Positions 1 to 9,366 of a DNA stretch of 64,000 bases are shown piece by piece (the stretch's first letter is position 1; every line of letters begins with the position of its first letter). The notes beneath the pieces are model-generated. The model saw only the letters and a program-made list of their open reading frames with translations, did no database searches and was not told the origin of the DNA. Source of the stretch: Marinobacter panjinensis (lineage in GTDB: Bacteria > Pseudomonadota > Gammaproteobacteria > Pseudomonadales > Oleiphilaceae); assembly GCF_005298175.1 (NCBI RefSeq), contig NZ_SZYH01000001.1, forward strand, positions 2,852,001-2,916,000. The letters are read 5' to 3'. Both the position numbers and the translations under genes were made by a program.

Positions 1-683
1 CCGGACAAGCCCAGTAGCAGGCCGATTCTCAGGGTGAGAGGGTTTTTCCAGTCAGGCAGCCAGGAGGGTTTTCGTACCGGTCGGGCCATGTCTCGGCGCG
101 GGAGGAACAGGGCTGCAGCTACCAGTAAACCGGGCAGTGACCAGGCCAGCAGGGTGGCTCGCCAGCTGTTATCCAGCAATGGCATCAATACCGGCAGGGT
201 GATGCCGGCGCCGATGAACTCGCCCATCAGCATGCCGTTCATGTAGATGGCAGAGCCGATGGCCAGGTGGCGGGGCTCTAGCCATCGGGGCAACAATGCC
301 GGCAGGGAGGGTTGCATCATGGCGACGCCGAGGCCCATAACGGCGCTGGCGAGCATGAGTGTGACGGTATCCGGGGAGAGGCCGCGGCCGGCAGAACCTA
401 TGACCATGATTACCATGGCCAGCGCCAGGGTGTTCCGTGGCCCTAGTCTGGCGATCGCAAGTGAGCCGGGCATGGAGCCGATCGCCAGCATCAGTATGGG
501 CAGGGTGGTGAGTGCCCCGGTCAGGGCCTGGGACAGGCCGAGGTCGTCGCTGATAAACGGGGCCAGGGGCGGTGCCACCAGCACCGGTATGCGCAGGTAA
601 ACACCTGCAAGCCAAAGCAACACCGCCACCGGAAGCAGCTTTGCTGCCGGTGGCGGTGTTGTGATCTCTGAAGCGTCAGCCAC
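1..683 (-). CDS. MFS transporter, CynX/NimT-like (partial, runs off window)
   Basis: Only about the first 227 codons are visible; the gene continues leftward past base 1. The translation is a run of hydrophobic helices with short loops, beginning near LLPVAVLLWLAGVY, then PVLVAPPLAPFISDD, typical of the first half of a major facilitator of the CynX/NimT (cyanate/nitroimidazole) group. The loop after helix 2 carries the usual MFS G-x-L-x-x-R-x-G pattern in the form GSLAIARLGPR. A GTG at 683 is the only plausible start, because the frame has no ATG before it enters the ectC gene; its RBS is weak. It lies 11 bp after the ectC stop on the same strand, so it may be co-transcribed with ectC. The substrate cannot be told from sequence. 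Confidence 0.75.
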   Translation of the reverse strand, partial: MADASEITTPPPAAKLLPVAVLLWLAGVYLRIPVLVAPPLAPFISDDLGLSQALTGALTTLPILMLAIGSMPGSLAIARLGPRNTLALAMVIMVIGSAGRGLSPDTVTLMLASAVMGLGVAMMQPSLPALLPRWLEPRHLAIGSAIYMNGMLMGEFIGAGITLPVLMPLLDNSWRATLLAWSLPGLLVAAALFLPRRDMARPVRKPSWLPDWKNPLTLRIGLLLGLS

Positions 684-694
684 TGAGGCCAGGC

Positions 695-1090
695 TTAAAC
701 GTCGCTGGTATCCAAAGTGTAAGCACCGTCTTCGTCATGGACTTCACGGCCGGTGACAGGTGGGTTGAAGGCGCAGATCAGGCGCATGTCTTCGGTACCA
801 CCGCGGAGGGTGTGGGGGTCGTTCTTGTCCAGTGCGTAAAGGGTTCCGTCAGAAATTTCGTGGGTTTCACCCGTCGCCTTGTCGAGGATGGTGCCGTTGC
901 CAGCGACGCAATAGACCGCCTCCAGGTGATTCTTGTACCAGAGATTCAGTTCAGCCCCGGCAGGGATAATGGTCTCGTGGAATGAAAAGCCCATGCCATC
1001 CTTTTTGAGCAGCATGCGGCGGCTGGTCCAGCCCGGTCCGGTTACTTCGCGCTCGGTGCCGATGATGTCCTCAACTCGTACAATTTTCAT
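695..1090 (-). CDS. ectC: L-ectoine synthase
   Basis: A 131-residue cupin of normal family length. EctC closes N-gamma-acetyl-L-2,4-diaminobutyrate to the compatible solute ectoine in the cytoplasm. The iron ligands known for the family are all present at the expected positions (Glu57, Tyr85, His93), and the [14 protein letters not shown] core is intact, so the enzyme should be active. The RBS GAGGGA sits 6 bp before the ATG. The oddity is context. No ectA, ectB, ask_ect or ectD lies beside it; the upstream neighbour is a GTPase gene and the downstream one an MFS transporter gene. It is therefore a solitary ectC, either a second copy or one that depends on precursor made elsewhere. Confidence 0.95.
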   Translation of the reverse strand: MKIVRVEDIIGTEREVTGPGWTSRRMLLKKDGMGFSFHETIIPAGAELNLWYKNHLEAVYCVAGNGTILDKATGETHEISDGTLYALDKNDPHTLRGGTEDMRLICAFNPPVTGREVHDEDGAYTLDTSDV

Positions 1091-1140
1091 ACTTATCCCT
1101 CGTTATTTGATGGAGCAGTCCTACAGTATACACATCCCGG

Positions 1141-2568
1141 TTATGTTCGGTTCAACAGCCAATCGTCGTAGGCGCTCATGGCCTGCTCAATGGCAGCGGC
1201 CAAGGCAAACCGGGTTTTGTCATCCAGGGCTCCCTGTTTACGACAGCGTTCAAGGGCCCTATGAATGACCTGACGATTGACCCGGTCAAGATGCTCCAGC
1301 CAGTGGTTGTCCGCCGGTGCCAGGTCGAGCAGTTCGCGACCGGCGTGATTACGATGGCTGATATGCCACCAGTGATTTATTGCCCTTCCTAATACAACAT
1401 AGCCGAACTGACTGTCCTGTACAGGACCAAAAACAGCGGTTCTGAGCCCGTTGGTCAGTACCCCGGTATTGAGCACCGGTAAAGTCAGGCGGTCGCCGTA
1501 AAAATAGCTGCCCGCAGCACCAATCAATCCACCGACCAGGGCACCGGCTCCCAATGAGTGGCCCAGGGTCAGTGCATCCACGCCGGCGCCGCCTACAGCA
1601 CCGGCCCCGAATCCGGCCGTTGCCAGGTAACGGCGGTTGACGCCCCAGGCCTTGCGGCTGTCCTCGCTGAACAGGTCGTGTTCACTGTGCCATTCAAGTT
1701 CGGCTTCCTGGCGCTCTATACGGTGATGCTCGTAAAGCTTTTCGATGGCGATTCGCAGCTGTTGCTCCCGTTTTCGCTGGTTGTGATACCAGCTGGTTCG
1801 CAATTGTCGGGCCAGCTCCTCGTCGGACATTTCGCTGGTCTGGAGCGTGGTCAGCGTGCGTTTCTCCCGAAACGACATCATCTCTTCCAGAGTGCGTGCA
1901 ATCTTCGCGGCCGCTTCGGTCCGACGTTGACGGCGCTGGGCAAGGAGAAAGTCCGTAGCCTGCTCCAGTGGTCGCTCCCAGTCGGGCTCGAGCTGGCCAA
2001 ACGCTCGCAAGAGGCTGAGATGTTGTTCGAATGGAGCGCTAACCGCATCGAACTTGCGGACAACCTGGAAGAACTGGCCAAGCGCCTGTGCCCAGGTATC
2101 GCTGTAATCGTCTTCGCCAATACTGTTGATCAGCGCCAGGCTCGGTCGTCCGGTCCAGCGCAGGATGGTCATTTCAGCCTCATGTTGTGCGCTGTAGGGT
2201 ACAGAGCCGTCCACCACGTAAATGATTCCTGCACCTTCGGTCAGGGGTGTCAGCAACTCACATTCATCGGTGAATCCGCCGTCGTCACGGTGCTGGATAA
2301 TAAACGCCTTCACGGTTTCTGCCCGATCCGAGGCGGAAATGCTATGGGCTTCCAGCCATTCCAGCACCCGCCGGGGGCGCTGGAAACCCGGAGTATCTAC
2401 CAGTGTATACAGGGTTTTGCCGTCCACGGTCAGGGGGTATTCCTGGCGCTGGCGGGTCGTCCCGGGTTCCAGGGCAATGGCGATGGCATCGTTCTGGGAC
2501 AGGGTGGCCACAACGCTGGACTTTCCCTTGTTGGGATGGCCAACCACGGCGAATACGGGGGCGGTCAT
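1141..2568 (-). CDS. DUF3482 GTPase, membrane-associated
   Basis: 475 residues. The N-terminal G domain has the P-loop GHPNKGKSS (residues 10-18) and the G3 motif DTPG (58-61), as in TRAFAC Era/EngA-like GTPases; a clear NKxD G4 motif is not obvious. The middle is highly charged and probably helical. A glycine-rich hydrophobic stretch around 315-360 (AGFGAGAVGGAGVDALTLG onward) looks like a membrane-inserting hairpin. This matches the DUF3482 family, whose function is unknown. Its ATG overlaps the end of the upstream DUF2868 gene by 4 bp, so the two are translationally coupled; the pair occurs together in other gammaproteobacteria. Roles in membrane or cell-division stress would be guesses. 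Confidence 0.85.
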   Translation of the reverse strand: MTAPVFAVVGHPNKGKSSVVATLSQNDAIAIALEPGTTRQRQEYPLTVDGKTLYTLVDTPGFQRPRRVLEWLEAHSISASDRAETVKAFIIQHRDDGGFTDECELLTPLTEGAGIIYVVDGSVPYSAQHEAEMTILRWTGRPSLALINSIGEDDYSDTWAQALGQFFQVVRKFDAVSAPFEQHLSLLRAFGQLEPDWERPLEQATDFLLAQRRQRRTEAAAKIARTLEEMMSFREKRTLTTLQTSEMSDEELARQLRTSWYHNQRKREQQLRIAIEKLYEHHRIERQEAELEWHSEHDLFSEDSRKAWGVNRRYLATAGFGAGAVGGAGVDALTLGHSLGAGALVGGLIGAAGSYFYGDRLTLPVLNTGVLTNGLRTAVFGPVQDSQFGYVVLGRAINHWWHISHRNHAGRELLDLAPADNHWLEHLDRVNRQVIHRALERCRKQGALDDKTRFALAAAIEQAMSAYDDWLLNRT

Positions 2569-3974
2569 TGTCGGTGCTCATGCTGAAGTGCGCGGTGAAT
2601 GCGGGCCTCCTGGGAGGCCAGGTCCGGAGTGCTGACAACGATATGGCTGTCTCCGCATCTGTCGGCAAACCGCAGCCACTGGCTCACCTGATGCTCCGGT
2701 GGGGGCTGATCCGGTTCCGCCGCCAGAGGCACCAGCGCAATGAGGGTCGTTGCCGGCCAGGCCTTGCGGGCTTCGCCCAGGAAATCCGCCAGTTCTCCGG
2801 TCGGCGGCTCCCAACTGCGGGTCACCACCAGGACAGCAGGGTTGGGGGTGGCCGCAAGAACCTGCCCGGCCTGCCGGATAATTCGATGGTCATCCTCAAG
2901 GGAAGCATTGCCCCCCGCTGCAAGAATGTCGCGGTAGCCGGCTGACAGGGCGTCCGGGAGTTCGGGTTCACCGGCACCTGCCCAGCGGATAAGAACCTGC
3001 CCGGCTGGCAGCGAATGCAGTTGCCCCGAGGTGTTGGTATCCGGCTGGTCACCGGCGTCATTGTGTCGGTTGCCGGTATCCAGTGCCGGGGTTTCCATGC
3101 GGTACTGCAGCGCGATCATGCCGGGGTGGCTGGCCAGTTCCCTGCGGGCCCGCAGGCCCGGATGGACTACCGCCAGTGCCAGTAGCACCAGCCTGGGCAG
3201 AATGACATAGGTGCTCCACACCATGGCAACGAAAGGCCACCAGCGCCCCCAGAGCGCGGGATCAGCGTTGCCCCTGTCGTTGCTGCGGAAGAAACGGGTA
3301 GCGTCCACCAGGTCCCTGTCGGGCACTGCGGCCGGCCAGAGGTTCTGCCAGGGCGTGGCCAGGGTCGCCAGCAGTCTGTAATAGCTGTCGGAGCCGGTGT
3401 CGAGGGTCGTACTCCAGCCAAAGGCGAGATCCTGAATCACCACAAGCACCAGCAGGGTGAGCAATCCGGCCAGACCAAACATCAGTCCGCCGGCGTGGGC
3501 AGCGCGGGCCATCAGCATGGGTTGCAACGGCCGCAACGCGCTGGAGGAGCCCGTCAACGAGAACTTTCGTAACAGCCAGCGCCAGGGCTGCCAGCCGGCG
3601 AAGGCCTGCACAGTGGTGATTGCGGCCAGCAGGCATTGGAGCAATACGAACGCGAGGATAACCGTGAGGTTGATTCTCTGGCCCCCGTCGTAGAACAACA
3701 GCCCCAGCATGGCCATAACGCCCGTGACCAGGCCCACAAGTGCAAAACCCGTAGTCAGGTGCCGCCACTGACGCAAAGGGTCGTCGGTGGGTAGTGGCGG
3801 GCGCAATCTGCGGATGTGCTGAAGCCACAGTTCCGGGCCCGGTGACAGACCCTTCTCACGGGATTCCAGGGCAAAACGGCGGTCCCGCCGGTGCAGGAAA
3901 GCCGCGCTTTGGTCGCGGTCTCGCTGAACCTGGTGGTCAAACTCCAATAATCGTCGAATCGCGCTGTCTGGCAT
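2565..3974 (-). CDS. DUF2868 multi-pass membrane protein
   Basis: 469 residues. An N-terminal charged segment rich in Arg/Asp (DHQVQRDRDQSAAFLHRRDR) is followed by about four membrane helices (near 75-95, 100-120, 160-180 and 245-270). The C-terminal half is soluble and ends in a Rossmann-like region (PAVLVVTRSWEPP, ATTLIALVPL). This is the DUF2868 architecture; no biochemical role is established. The overlap with the downstream DUF3482 GTPase gene (ATGA) implies a two-gene operon and probably a shared complex at the inner membrane. The start at 3974 is the first in-frame ATG. Confidence 0.85.
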   Translation of the reverse strand: MPDSAIRRLLEFDHQVQRDRDQSAAFLHRRDRRFALESREKGLSPGPELWLQHIRRLRPPLPTDDPLRQWRHLTTGFALVGLVTGVMAMLGLLFYDGGQRINLTVILAFVLLQCLLAAITTVQAFAGWQPWRWLLRKFSLTGSSSALRPLQPMLMARAAHAGGLMFGLAGLLTLLVLVVIQDLAFGWSTTLDTGSDSYYRLLATLATPWQNLWPAAVPDRDLVDATRFFRSNDRGNADPALWGRWWPFVAMVWSTYVILPRLVLLALAVVHPGLRARRELASHPGMIALQYRMETPALDTGNRHNDAGDQPDTNTSGQLHSLPAGQVLIRWAGAGEPELPDALSAGYRDILAAGGNASLEDDHRIIRQAGQVLAATPNPAVLVVTRSWEPPTGELADFLGEARKAWPATTLIALVPLAAEPDQPPPEHQVSQWLRFADRCGDSHIVVSTPDLASQEARIHRALQHEHRQ

Positions 3975-4057
3975 TGATTATCCTGGTGAACTGGGCGGTG
4001 AGAACCATCCCGGAATGCTAGGATAAGGGTATCCCATAACCCGGTGCCAGACATACC

Positions 4058-4417
4058 ATGACCAACCACCTCATGAACCTCCGTCATGTTCCCGACGACG
4101 AAGCGGACGAAATCCGTGAGCTGTTTGAAGCCCACGATATCCCCTATTACGAAACTCCGCCCAGCCGCTGGGGCATCAGCATGGGTGGTTTCTGGGTCCA
4201 TGATAACGACGAGGCCCGGCGTGCCAGGAAACTGCTGGAAGACTATCAGAGAGAGCGTTTGCAGCATCAGCGCGAAGCATACCGGCGGGACCTGGCGGAA
4301 GGGCGAACCGGTGGATTCTGGTATCGGCTGCGCCAGAAGCCGGTCACCACAGTTGCGGCTTGCCTTGCCATTTTGATTATTCTGGCACTGACCGTGGCCC
4401 CGTTTGTGACACTTTGA
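4058..4417 (+). CDS. DUF6164 family small membrane protein
   Basis: 119 residues. The N-terminal half (MTNHLMNLRHVPDDEADEIR) resembles the signal-transducing DUF2007/DUF6164 fold. It is followed by a basic, helical linker (about 50-90) and a single C-terminal membrane helix (about 97-117, VTTVAACLAILIILALTVA). It faces away from the DUF2868 gene across an 83-bp divergent gap and converges with the esterase gene downstream (12 bp apart). The function is unknown; a tail-anchored inner-membrane protein is the safest description. Confidence 0.8.
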   Translation: MTNHLMNLRHVPDDEADEIRELFEAHDIPYYETPPSRWGISMGGFWVHDNDEARRARKLLEDYQRERLQHQREAYRRDLAEGRTGGFWYRLRQKPVTTVAACLAILIILALTVAPFVTL

Positions 4418-4429
4418 CCTTCGCTGTGT

Positions 4430-5335
4430 TCAGTTTGTGCCCTGGCTGACCGGCGGAGCCTTGACCGTGTGCCGCACCAGAAATTCCGTCGCTTTACCGA
4501 CGGCATTACCTGCAGTCAGGAAACTGGTTATATGGCCTCGCAGATACATCAGGTAAAGCTCGGTCTCAACGCCATGGTCTGCCAGGCGGGCACGGAACTC
4601 CTTTGCCTGGCTGACAGGAACCAGCATGTCCTGGGCGCCATGGAACAGAAAGAACGGCGGGGCGCCGGTGGTGATGTGGGTGATTGGTGAAGCGGCCTGG
4701 TAGACGGCGGGCATGCTTTCCTGCTCGCCGCCAAGGAACTGGCGGATCAGTTTCCCGGAGCCGAAGGCCCGCAGGTCGCTCGGCAGACCACCGGCAACAA
4801 CGGCCGCTGGTCTGGCATGCATGCCTCCGTGGGGCTGGTTTAACGGATGGCGGGATTCAGCGACGAGGGCCATCAGGCTGACCAAGTGGGCGCCGGAGGA
4901 AAACCCGAACGCACTGATGGCTTCCCGGTCCAGGTGGTAGGTGTCGGCCTTGTGGTCAAGCCAGTTCATGGCGACCTGCAAATCGTACAGCTGGGCGGGG
5001 AAGGTGTGTTCCGGGGCAAAGCGATAGTCAATGTTCATCACTGCAAAACCCCGGCTGGCAAGGCGCTCGGCAATCCACGCCATATCCGCCCGTGAGCGCC
5101 GCTCCCAGCCGCCGCCGTGAACCAGCAGTACGGTCGGCCGGAGTTGGCTGCTTTCAGGCAGGTAAAGGTCAGCCTGCAGGGCCTGGGGCCAGCCGGCAGG
5201 CGAGAAGGTGATGCCTGTCTCGGTGGTGAAGTCGGTTTCCGGCACTGGCACTGCCTGCTTCGGTGCGTTCTGGTGAGACGCGCAGGCACTCAGCAAAATA
5301 CTGGCAAACAGGACCAGTAGGTGTGAAGGGATCAT
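4430..5335 (-). CDS. alpha/beta hydrolase lipoprotein (BD-FAE/HSL-like esterase)
   Basis: 301 residues from the ATG at 5335. This start puts a lipoprotein signal directly at the N-terminus (MIPSHLLVLFASILLSACAS, lipobox LSAC); a longer reading from 5434 would bury it. The hydrolase parts are all visible: oxyanion-hole HGGGW, nucleophile elbow G-F-S-S-G, acid in GAQDMLVP and catalytic His in LRGHITSF. It should be a membrane-anchored carboxylesterase in the periplasm or outer membrane. It is divergent from the 3HB-oligomer hydrolase gene. Because the candidate activator sites lie between them, it might belong to the same ester-degrading regulon; that is inference only. Confidence 0.85.
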   Translation of the reverse strand: MIPSHLLVLFASILLSACASHQNAPKQAVPVPETDFTTETGITFSPAGWPQALQADLYLPESSQLRPTVLLVHGGGWERRSRADMAWIAERLASRGFAVMNIDYRFAPEHTFPAQLYDLQVAMNWLDHKADTYHLDREAISAFGFSSGAHLVSLMALVAESRHPLNQPHGGMHARPAAVVAGGLPSDLRAFGSGKLIRQFLGGEQESMPAVYQAASPITHITTGAPPFFLFHGAQDMLVPVSQAKEFRARLADHGVETELYLMYLRGHITSFLTAGNAVGKATEFLVRHTVKAPPVSQGTN

Positions 5336-5420
5336 CAGTTTTCCGTCAGTTGTCTGATAACAGGAACAGATACGGCTGAAGCGCGCTGGCGGATGTCCTT
5401 CCGTGGTCAGACGCGGGAGG

Positions 5421-5539
5421 TGTCCGGAAAACAAGACGGCGTCCGGATATCACTACACCCTTCCCAATGTTGCACTGAGCGCAACCAAATCCTATCTCTC
5501 GCCTTTTTGCAGGCTTACGACTGTCCGGTTATCCGGAAA
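5421..5539. promoter_or_regulatory. Candidate activator-binding sites upstream of the 3HB-oligomer hydrolase gene
   Basis: Three 18-bp elements resemble the dyads upstream of dctP. They are TGTCCGGAAAACAAGACG (5421-5438), CGTCCGGATATCACTACA (5440-5457) and TGTCCGGTTATCCGGAAA (5522-5539). The third is the best match to TGTCC-N8-GGACA; the other two keep mainly the left half. The first two start 19 bp apart, and the matching pair before dctP starts 20 bp apart. The promoter-proximal site begins 81 bp before the -24 GG, against 83 bp at dctP. They are likely enhancer sites for the sigma-54 activator encoded just downstream. The 5336-5692 gap holds no gene beyond these sites and the promoter. Confidence 0.6.
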
Positions 5540-5600
5540 CTCCCCCCCACGGATATTCGAAGTATTTTGATAATGTCTTAATTATCAAAGACCTGGTGTA

Positions 5601-5618
5601 TTGGCACAGGATACGCAT
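5601..5618 (+). promoter_or_regulatory. Sigma-54 (-24/-12) promoter of the 3HB-oligomer hydrolase gene
   Basis: TTGGCACAGGATACGCAT contains the TGGCAC -24 box, then GG-N10-GC spacing (GG at 5603-5604, GC at 5615-5616), the defining geometry of an RpoN promoter. Transcription would start near 5628, about 65 bp before the ATG at 5693. Upstream dyads at the right distance and an adjacent AAA+ activator gene support the call. Confidence 0.7.
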
Positions 5619-5692
5619 GGCCACAAAGGTGGTGCCTGGCTTCTCTCTTGTGCGCCCGGCTCCGATGTCTAACAAAAACAACAGGGAAAATT

Positions 5693-7807
5693 ATGAAAAC
5701 ATTACTGCAATGCATATTAATCGGTGCGGTCGCGTTAATCGTGTCCGGCTTTAAAGAAGGCAACTCGCCTTTCAACCAACTTCCTGATTTCATTCAGGGC
5801 GATATACAGTCTAGTCAATATGATGGCACCACCAATGACCTGCTGACCGGTGGGCTCGGTGCCAGCGGCCTTGCCAGTGGAACGGCGCCGGTATTTGACG
5901 ATCCGCTCAATCCCACTCCGGAGGAGCTGCGAACGCTGGCCATTTACAACAACTATCGCGCTCTCGTAGATACGGTCCCCGGTGGTGGTTATGGCGAGTT
6001 TTTCGGACCCCAGGTTGGTAATGGGGGTGAAGGTCTGGTTGCGGGAGAAGAGCACCTGGCGTACATGTCGGTCGAGGGCAGTGATGTACCCGTTACCGTC
6101 ATGGTCCAGGTGCCGGACAGTTTCAACCCTCACCAGGCCTGCATGATTACGGCGCCGTCGTCGGGTTCCAGAGGTATCTACGGTGCCATTGGTACGGCCG
6201 GGGAATGGGGGCTGAAAAAAGGTTGTGCGGTGGTCTACACCGATAAGGGTACCGGTACCGGTTCCCACAACCTGGCCACCAATGCGGCCCAGCGTATTGA
6301 TGGCACCCTGACCCGGGCCGATGAGCCGGTGCAGTTCCGGGCTGACCTGAGCGACCAGGAACGTGCTGATTTTAATGTTGCCTGGCCCGACCGCTTTGCC
6401 TATAAGCATGCCCATTCACAGGTCAATCCCGAAGCGGATTGGGGCCGTCATGTGCTCCAGTCCATCGAATTTGGCTTTTATGTGCTTAACGAGAAATTCG
6501 GACAGGAAACCGGTAATGGTCGCAAAGTGATCAAGGTGCGGCCGAAGAACACCCTGGTGATTGCATCCAGTGTGTCCAACGGCGGTGGCGCCTCCGTCCG
6601 GGCTGCAGAGCTGGACGATCGCGGGCTGATCGACGGTGTGGCGGTGTCGGAGCCCAACGTCAATCCTCAGGTGGACACCAGTTTCACCATTCGTCAGGGC
6701 AGCGGCCCCGAAATTACTGAACACAGTCGCAGCCTGCTGGATTACACCACAGCGCTGGCGGTGTATCAGGGCTGTGCCAATATCGCACCGGAAGTCCGCG
6801 ATGTGGCGCCCCTGAACGCCGTATTCAACAACTTCACGGTTGCGGAGAACATCTGTAACTCCCTTGCCAACAAGGGACTGGTGACGGGCGCCACTACCGA
6901 TGACCGTGCGACCGACGCGCTGCGCATCCTGGAGGAGGACCTGGGCATTCAGCCCGAGCAGAACCTGCTGGCACCCATCCATTTCGGACTGGCGGTGGCC
7001 CAGAGTATTTCGGTGACCTATGCCAACGCCTACGCTGAAGCGGGTGTGGCAGACAGGCTCTGTGACATCAGCCTGGCCGCTACCGATGCCACGGGAGCAG
7101 TGACGCCACTCAGTGGTGCCCGGGAGGCGGCCCTGTTCTCCGCGAGCAACGGGATTCCACCCAGCGCCGGGGTGAACCTGGTGTATGACAACGCCGAAGG
7201 CCAGCCCACTAACCTTGCAGCCAGTGCCTCGCCGAGTTCCAGTCAGCTGGATTATGGTCTGGATGCCTTGCTATGCCTGAGAAGTCTTGCGGTGGGAACC
7301 GATGTTACCTCCGGAGCGGCGCTTTCTGGCACTGCAGCGGAGATGGCAGACCGTATTGCCGATGGCATTGAACAGGTTCGCGCCTCCGGGAACCTGCAAG
7401 GCAAGCCGGCAGTCTTCGTCACTGGCCGTGCCGATGCCATCCTGCCGATCAACCACACGTCACGGCCCTATTTCGGCCTCAACCAGCGGGTTGAAGGTAG
7501 CGACAGTAACTTGCGGTACTACGAAATCCTCAATGCCCACCATCTGGATGTGCTCAACGGAATCCAGGTCCCGGGACTGGCGGACACCTATGTACCCCTG
7601 CATCACTACTACTTCCAGGCGCTGGACCTGGTGTGGGCGAACCTTACCGAAAAGCAGGCACTGCCACCCAGCCAGGTGGTCAGAACAGTGCCGCGAGGTA
7701 ATATTGCGACACCCCTGTCCGAAGCCAACCTGACCCCGATCGCGGCAAATCCGGATGCCGGCGATCGCATCGTGTTCAGCGATGACCAGGTGCAGATCCC
7801 CGATTGA
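5693..7807 (+). CDS. 3-hydroxybutyrate oligomer hydrolase (3HBOH family), exported
   Basis: 704 residues from the ATG at 5693, chosen because it follows AGGGAAAATT and opens a signal peptide ([19 protein letters not shown]). The body matches the D-(-)-3-hydroxybutyrate oligomer hydrolase family (PF10605) over its full length (about 700 residues). Ser295 in SSVSNGGG is the likely nucleophile. The enzyme splits short 3HB oligomers, released from polyhydroxybutyrate, to monomers, here outside the inner membrane. It heads a locus holding a 3HB-type TRAP transporter, a 3HB dehydrogenase and acetoacetyl-CoA synthetase, which fits external PHB-oligomer use. A sigma-54 promoter precedes it and a terminator follows it. 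Confidence 0.9.
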   Translation: MKTLLQCILIGAVALIVSGFKEGNSPFNQLPDFIQGDIQSSQYDGTTNDLLTGGLGASGLASGTAPVFDDPLNPTPEELRTLAIYNNYRALVDTVPGGGYGEFFGPQVGNGGEGLVAGEEHLAYMSVEGSDVPVTVMVQVPDSFNPHQACMITAPSSGSRGIYGAIGTAGEWGLKKGCAVVYTDKGTGTGSHNLATNAAQRIDGTLTRADEPVQFRADLSDQERADFNVAWPDRFAYKHAHSQVNPEADWGRHVLQSIEFGFYVLNEKFGQETGNGRKVIKVRPKNTLVIASSVSNGGGASVRAAELDDRGLIDGVAVSEPNVNPQVDTSFTIRQGSGPEITEHSRSLLDYTTALAVYQGCANIAPEVRDVAPLNAVFNNFTVAENICNSLANKGLVTGATTDDRATDALRILEEDLGIQPEQNLLAPIHFGLAVAQSISVTYANAYAEAGVADRLCDISLAATDATGAVTPLSGAREAALFSASNGIPPSAGVNLVYDNAEGQPTNLAASASPSSSQLDYGLDALLCLRSLAVGTDVTSGAALSGTAAEMADRIADGIEQVRASGNLQGKPAVFVTGRADAILPINHTSRPYFGLNQRVEGSDSNLRYYEILNAHHLDVLNGIQVPGLADTYVPLHHYYFQALDLVWANLTEKQALPPSQVVRTVPRGNIATPLSEANLTPIAANPDAGDRIVFSDDQVQIPD

Positions 7808-7817
7808 CGCGCCTCAT

Positions 7818-7850
7818 AGCCGGCCCATCCGAATTCCGGGCCGGCTCGTT
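7818..7850 (+). terminator. Rho-independent-like terminator after the oligomer hydrolase gene
   Basis: AGCCGGCCC (7818-7826) pairs with GGGCCGGCT (7838-7846), a 9-bp GC-rich stem with an 11-nt loop, followed by CGTTT. It begins 10 bp after the stop codon. The T-run is short, so termination may be partial. Confidence 0.6.
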
Positions 7851-7953
7851 TGCCCCCATACCGGGGGCGCCATATACTTCCGACACTGCACCCGGTTCGC
7901 CGGGTGTCATGGGTATTGCCATGAATAACTTCCAACCCGGTGGTACAGGGTAC

Positions 7954-9366
7954 ATGACAGAGCTGTTTACAGATAACAACAAGAGCGGCCTCACCAGGGA
8001 CCTGATCGAGGCCCTGTTTCCCATGTTCGAGGAAGCCAGCGCCGGCGCCATTGCCGTTGACCACGAAAGCCGTATTACCTGGATCAACAGCAGCTACTCT
8101 CACCTGCTGGGGCTGGGCGATCCCAAGGCGGTCATAGGCAAACTGGTGCGTCAGGTGATTCCCCATACCCGGATGCCGGAGGTGGTGGAGTCCGGCAAAC
8201 CTCTGCTGCTCGATATCATGGAACACAACCAGCAACAGCTGGTGGTTACCCGTTTGCCTTTTTACGACGACGAGGGACGGATCATGGGGGCAGTGGCGTT
8301 TGTTCTTTATGACGACCTGCAACCACTGACGCCGCTGGTAGCCAAGTACCGCCGTCTGCATCAGGACCTGGCGGCTGCCCGCAAGGCCCTGGCCAAAAAA
8401 ACCCGTGGCACACGCTATAACCTCGCCGACTTTGTTGGTGCCAGCCCGGCAGCGCTGGAGGTCAAACGACGAGCGCGGCTGGCAGCCGGCCGCGACATGC
8501 CAGTGCTGCTGTTGGGTGAGACGGGCACTGGCAAGGAAGTGCTGGCTCAGGCAATTCATTCCGTCTCCATACGTGCCGAAAAGCCGTTTGTGGGGGTGAA
8601 CGTTGCTGCCATTCCGGACAACCTCCTGGAGGCCGAGTTTTTCGGTGTTGCGCCCGGTGCTTACACGGGTGCCGATCGCCGTACCCGTGAGGGTAAGTTC
8701 CAGTTGGCTAACGGTGGCACGCTGTTCCTGGATGAAGTCGGGGATATGCCATTGCCGCTGCAGGCAAAGCTCCTGAGGGCGTTGCAGGAAGGTGAAATTG
8801 AGCCGCTTGGTTCCAACAAGGTGGCATCAGTGGATGTCCGTGTCATTGCAGCCACCAGCCGAAACCTGGAGGCAATGATCGCAGAGGGTGAATTCCGCTC
8901 GGACCTGTATTACCGGCTGAACGTGCTGGAAATACCCATACCGCCGCTTCGGGACCGATTGGCGGATCTGGGGGTGTTGTGTGAGGCCCTTTTGGGAGAG
9001 ATCTGTGATGGTCTGGAGATAAGGGGCGAAATCACCGACGCGGGTGTGGCTGCCTTGGGAGGTTATGACTGGCCAGGCAACATACGCGAACTTCGCAATG
9101 TCCTGGAGCGGGCCCTGACCATGGGCGAGGATGGCGGTTTGCTGGATGCGGACGCCATTTTCAAGGTCTTGCCCCGCAGTGGTAACCGGTCGGCTTCTTC
9201 ATTGGTGCCACAGCCAGTGCGCCCTCTTGCCAAAACCCTGGCCAATGCGGAGGCGCAGGCGATCGAAGAAGCCCTGGTCGCAAGCCGCGGCAATCGGACC
9301 CGCGCCGCCAAAATGCTGGGAATCTCGCGCTCAGTGCTCTATGAAAAACTGGCAAAAATGTCCTGA
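7954..9366 (+). CDS. PAS-AAA+-Fis sigma-54-dependent transcriptional activator
   Basis: 470 residues from the ATG at 7954; in-frame ATGs at 7909 and 7921 are alternatives, and none has a strong RBS. All lie after the upstream terminator. Domains: PAS (about 15-120), AAA+ (about 155-390) with Walker A GETGTGKE, Walker B GTLFLDEVGD and arginine finger region RSDLYYRLNV, and a C-terminal Fis-type helix-turn-helix (NRTRAAKMLGISRSVLYEKL). The sigma-54-contact loop reads GAYTGA instead of GAFTGA, a tolerated variant. It lies between two RpoN-promoted units of the 3HB locus, and the first of the dctP upstream dyads overlaps its stop codon. It is therefore the probable activator of both. The inducer may be 3HB, sensed by the PAS domain (inference). 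Confidence 0.9.
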   Translation: MTELFTDNNKSGLTRDLIEALFPMFEEASAGAIAVDHESRITWINSSYSHLLGLGDPKAVIGKLVRQVIPHTRMPEVVESGKPLLLDIMEHNQQQLVVTRLPFYDDEGRIMGAVAFVLYDDLQPLTPLVAKYRRLHQDLAAARKALAKKTRGTRYNLADFVGASPAALEVKRRARLAAGRDMPVLLLGETGTGKEVLAQAIHSVSIRAEKPFVGVNVAAIPDNLLEAEFFGVAPGAYTGADRRTREGKFQLANGGTLFLDEVGDMPLPLQAKLLRALQEGEIEPLGSNKVASVDVRVIAATSRNLEAMIAEGEFRSDLYYRLNVLEIPIPPLRDRLADLGVLCEALLGEICDGLEIRGEITDAGVAALGGYDWPGNIRELRNVLERALTMGEDGGLLDADAIFKVLPRSGNRSASSLVPQPVRPLAKTLANAEAQAIEEALVASRGNRTRAAKMLGISRSVLYEKLAKMS

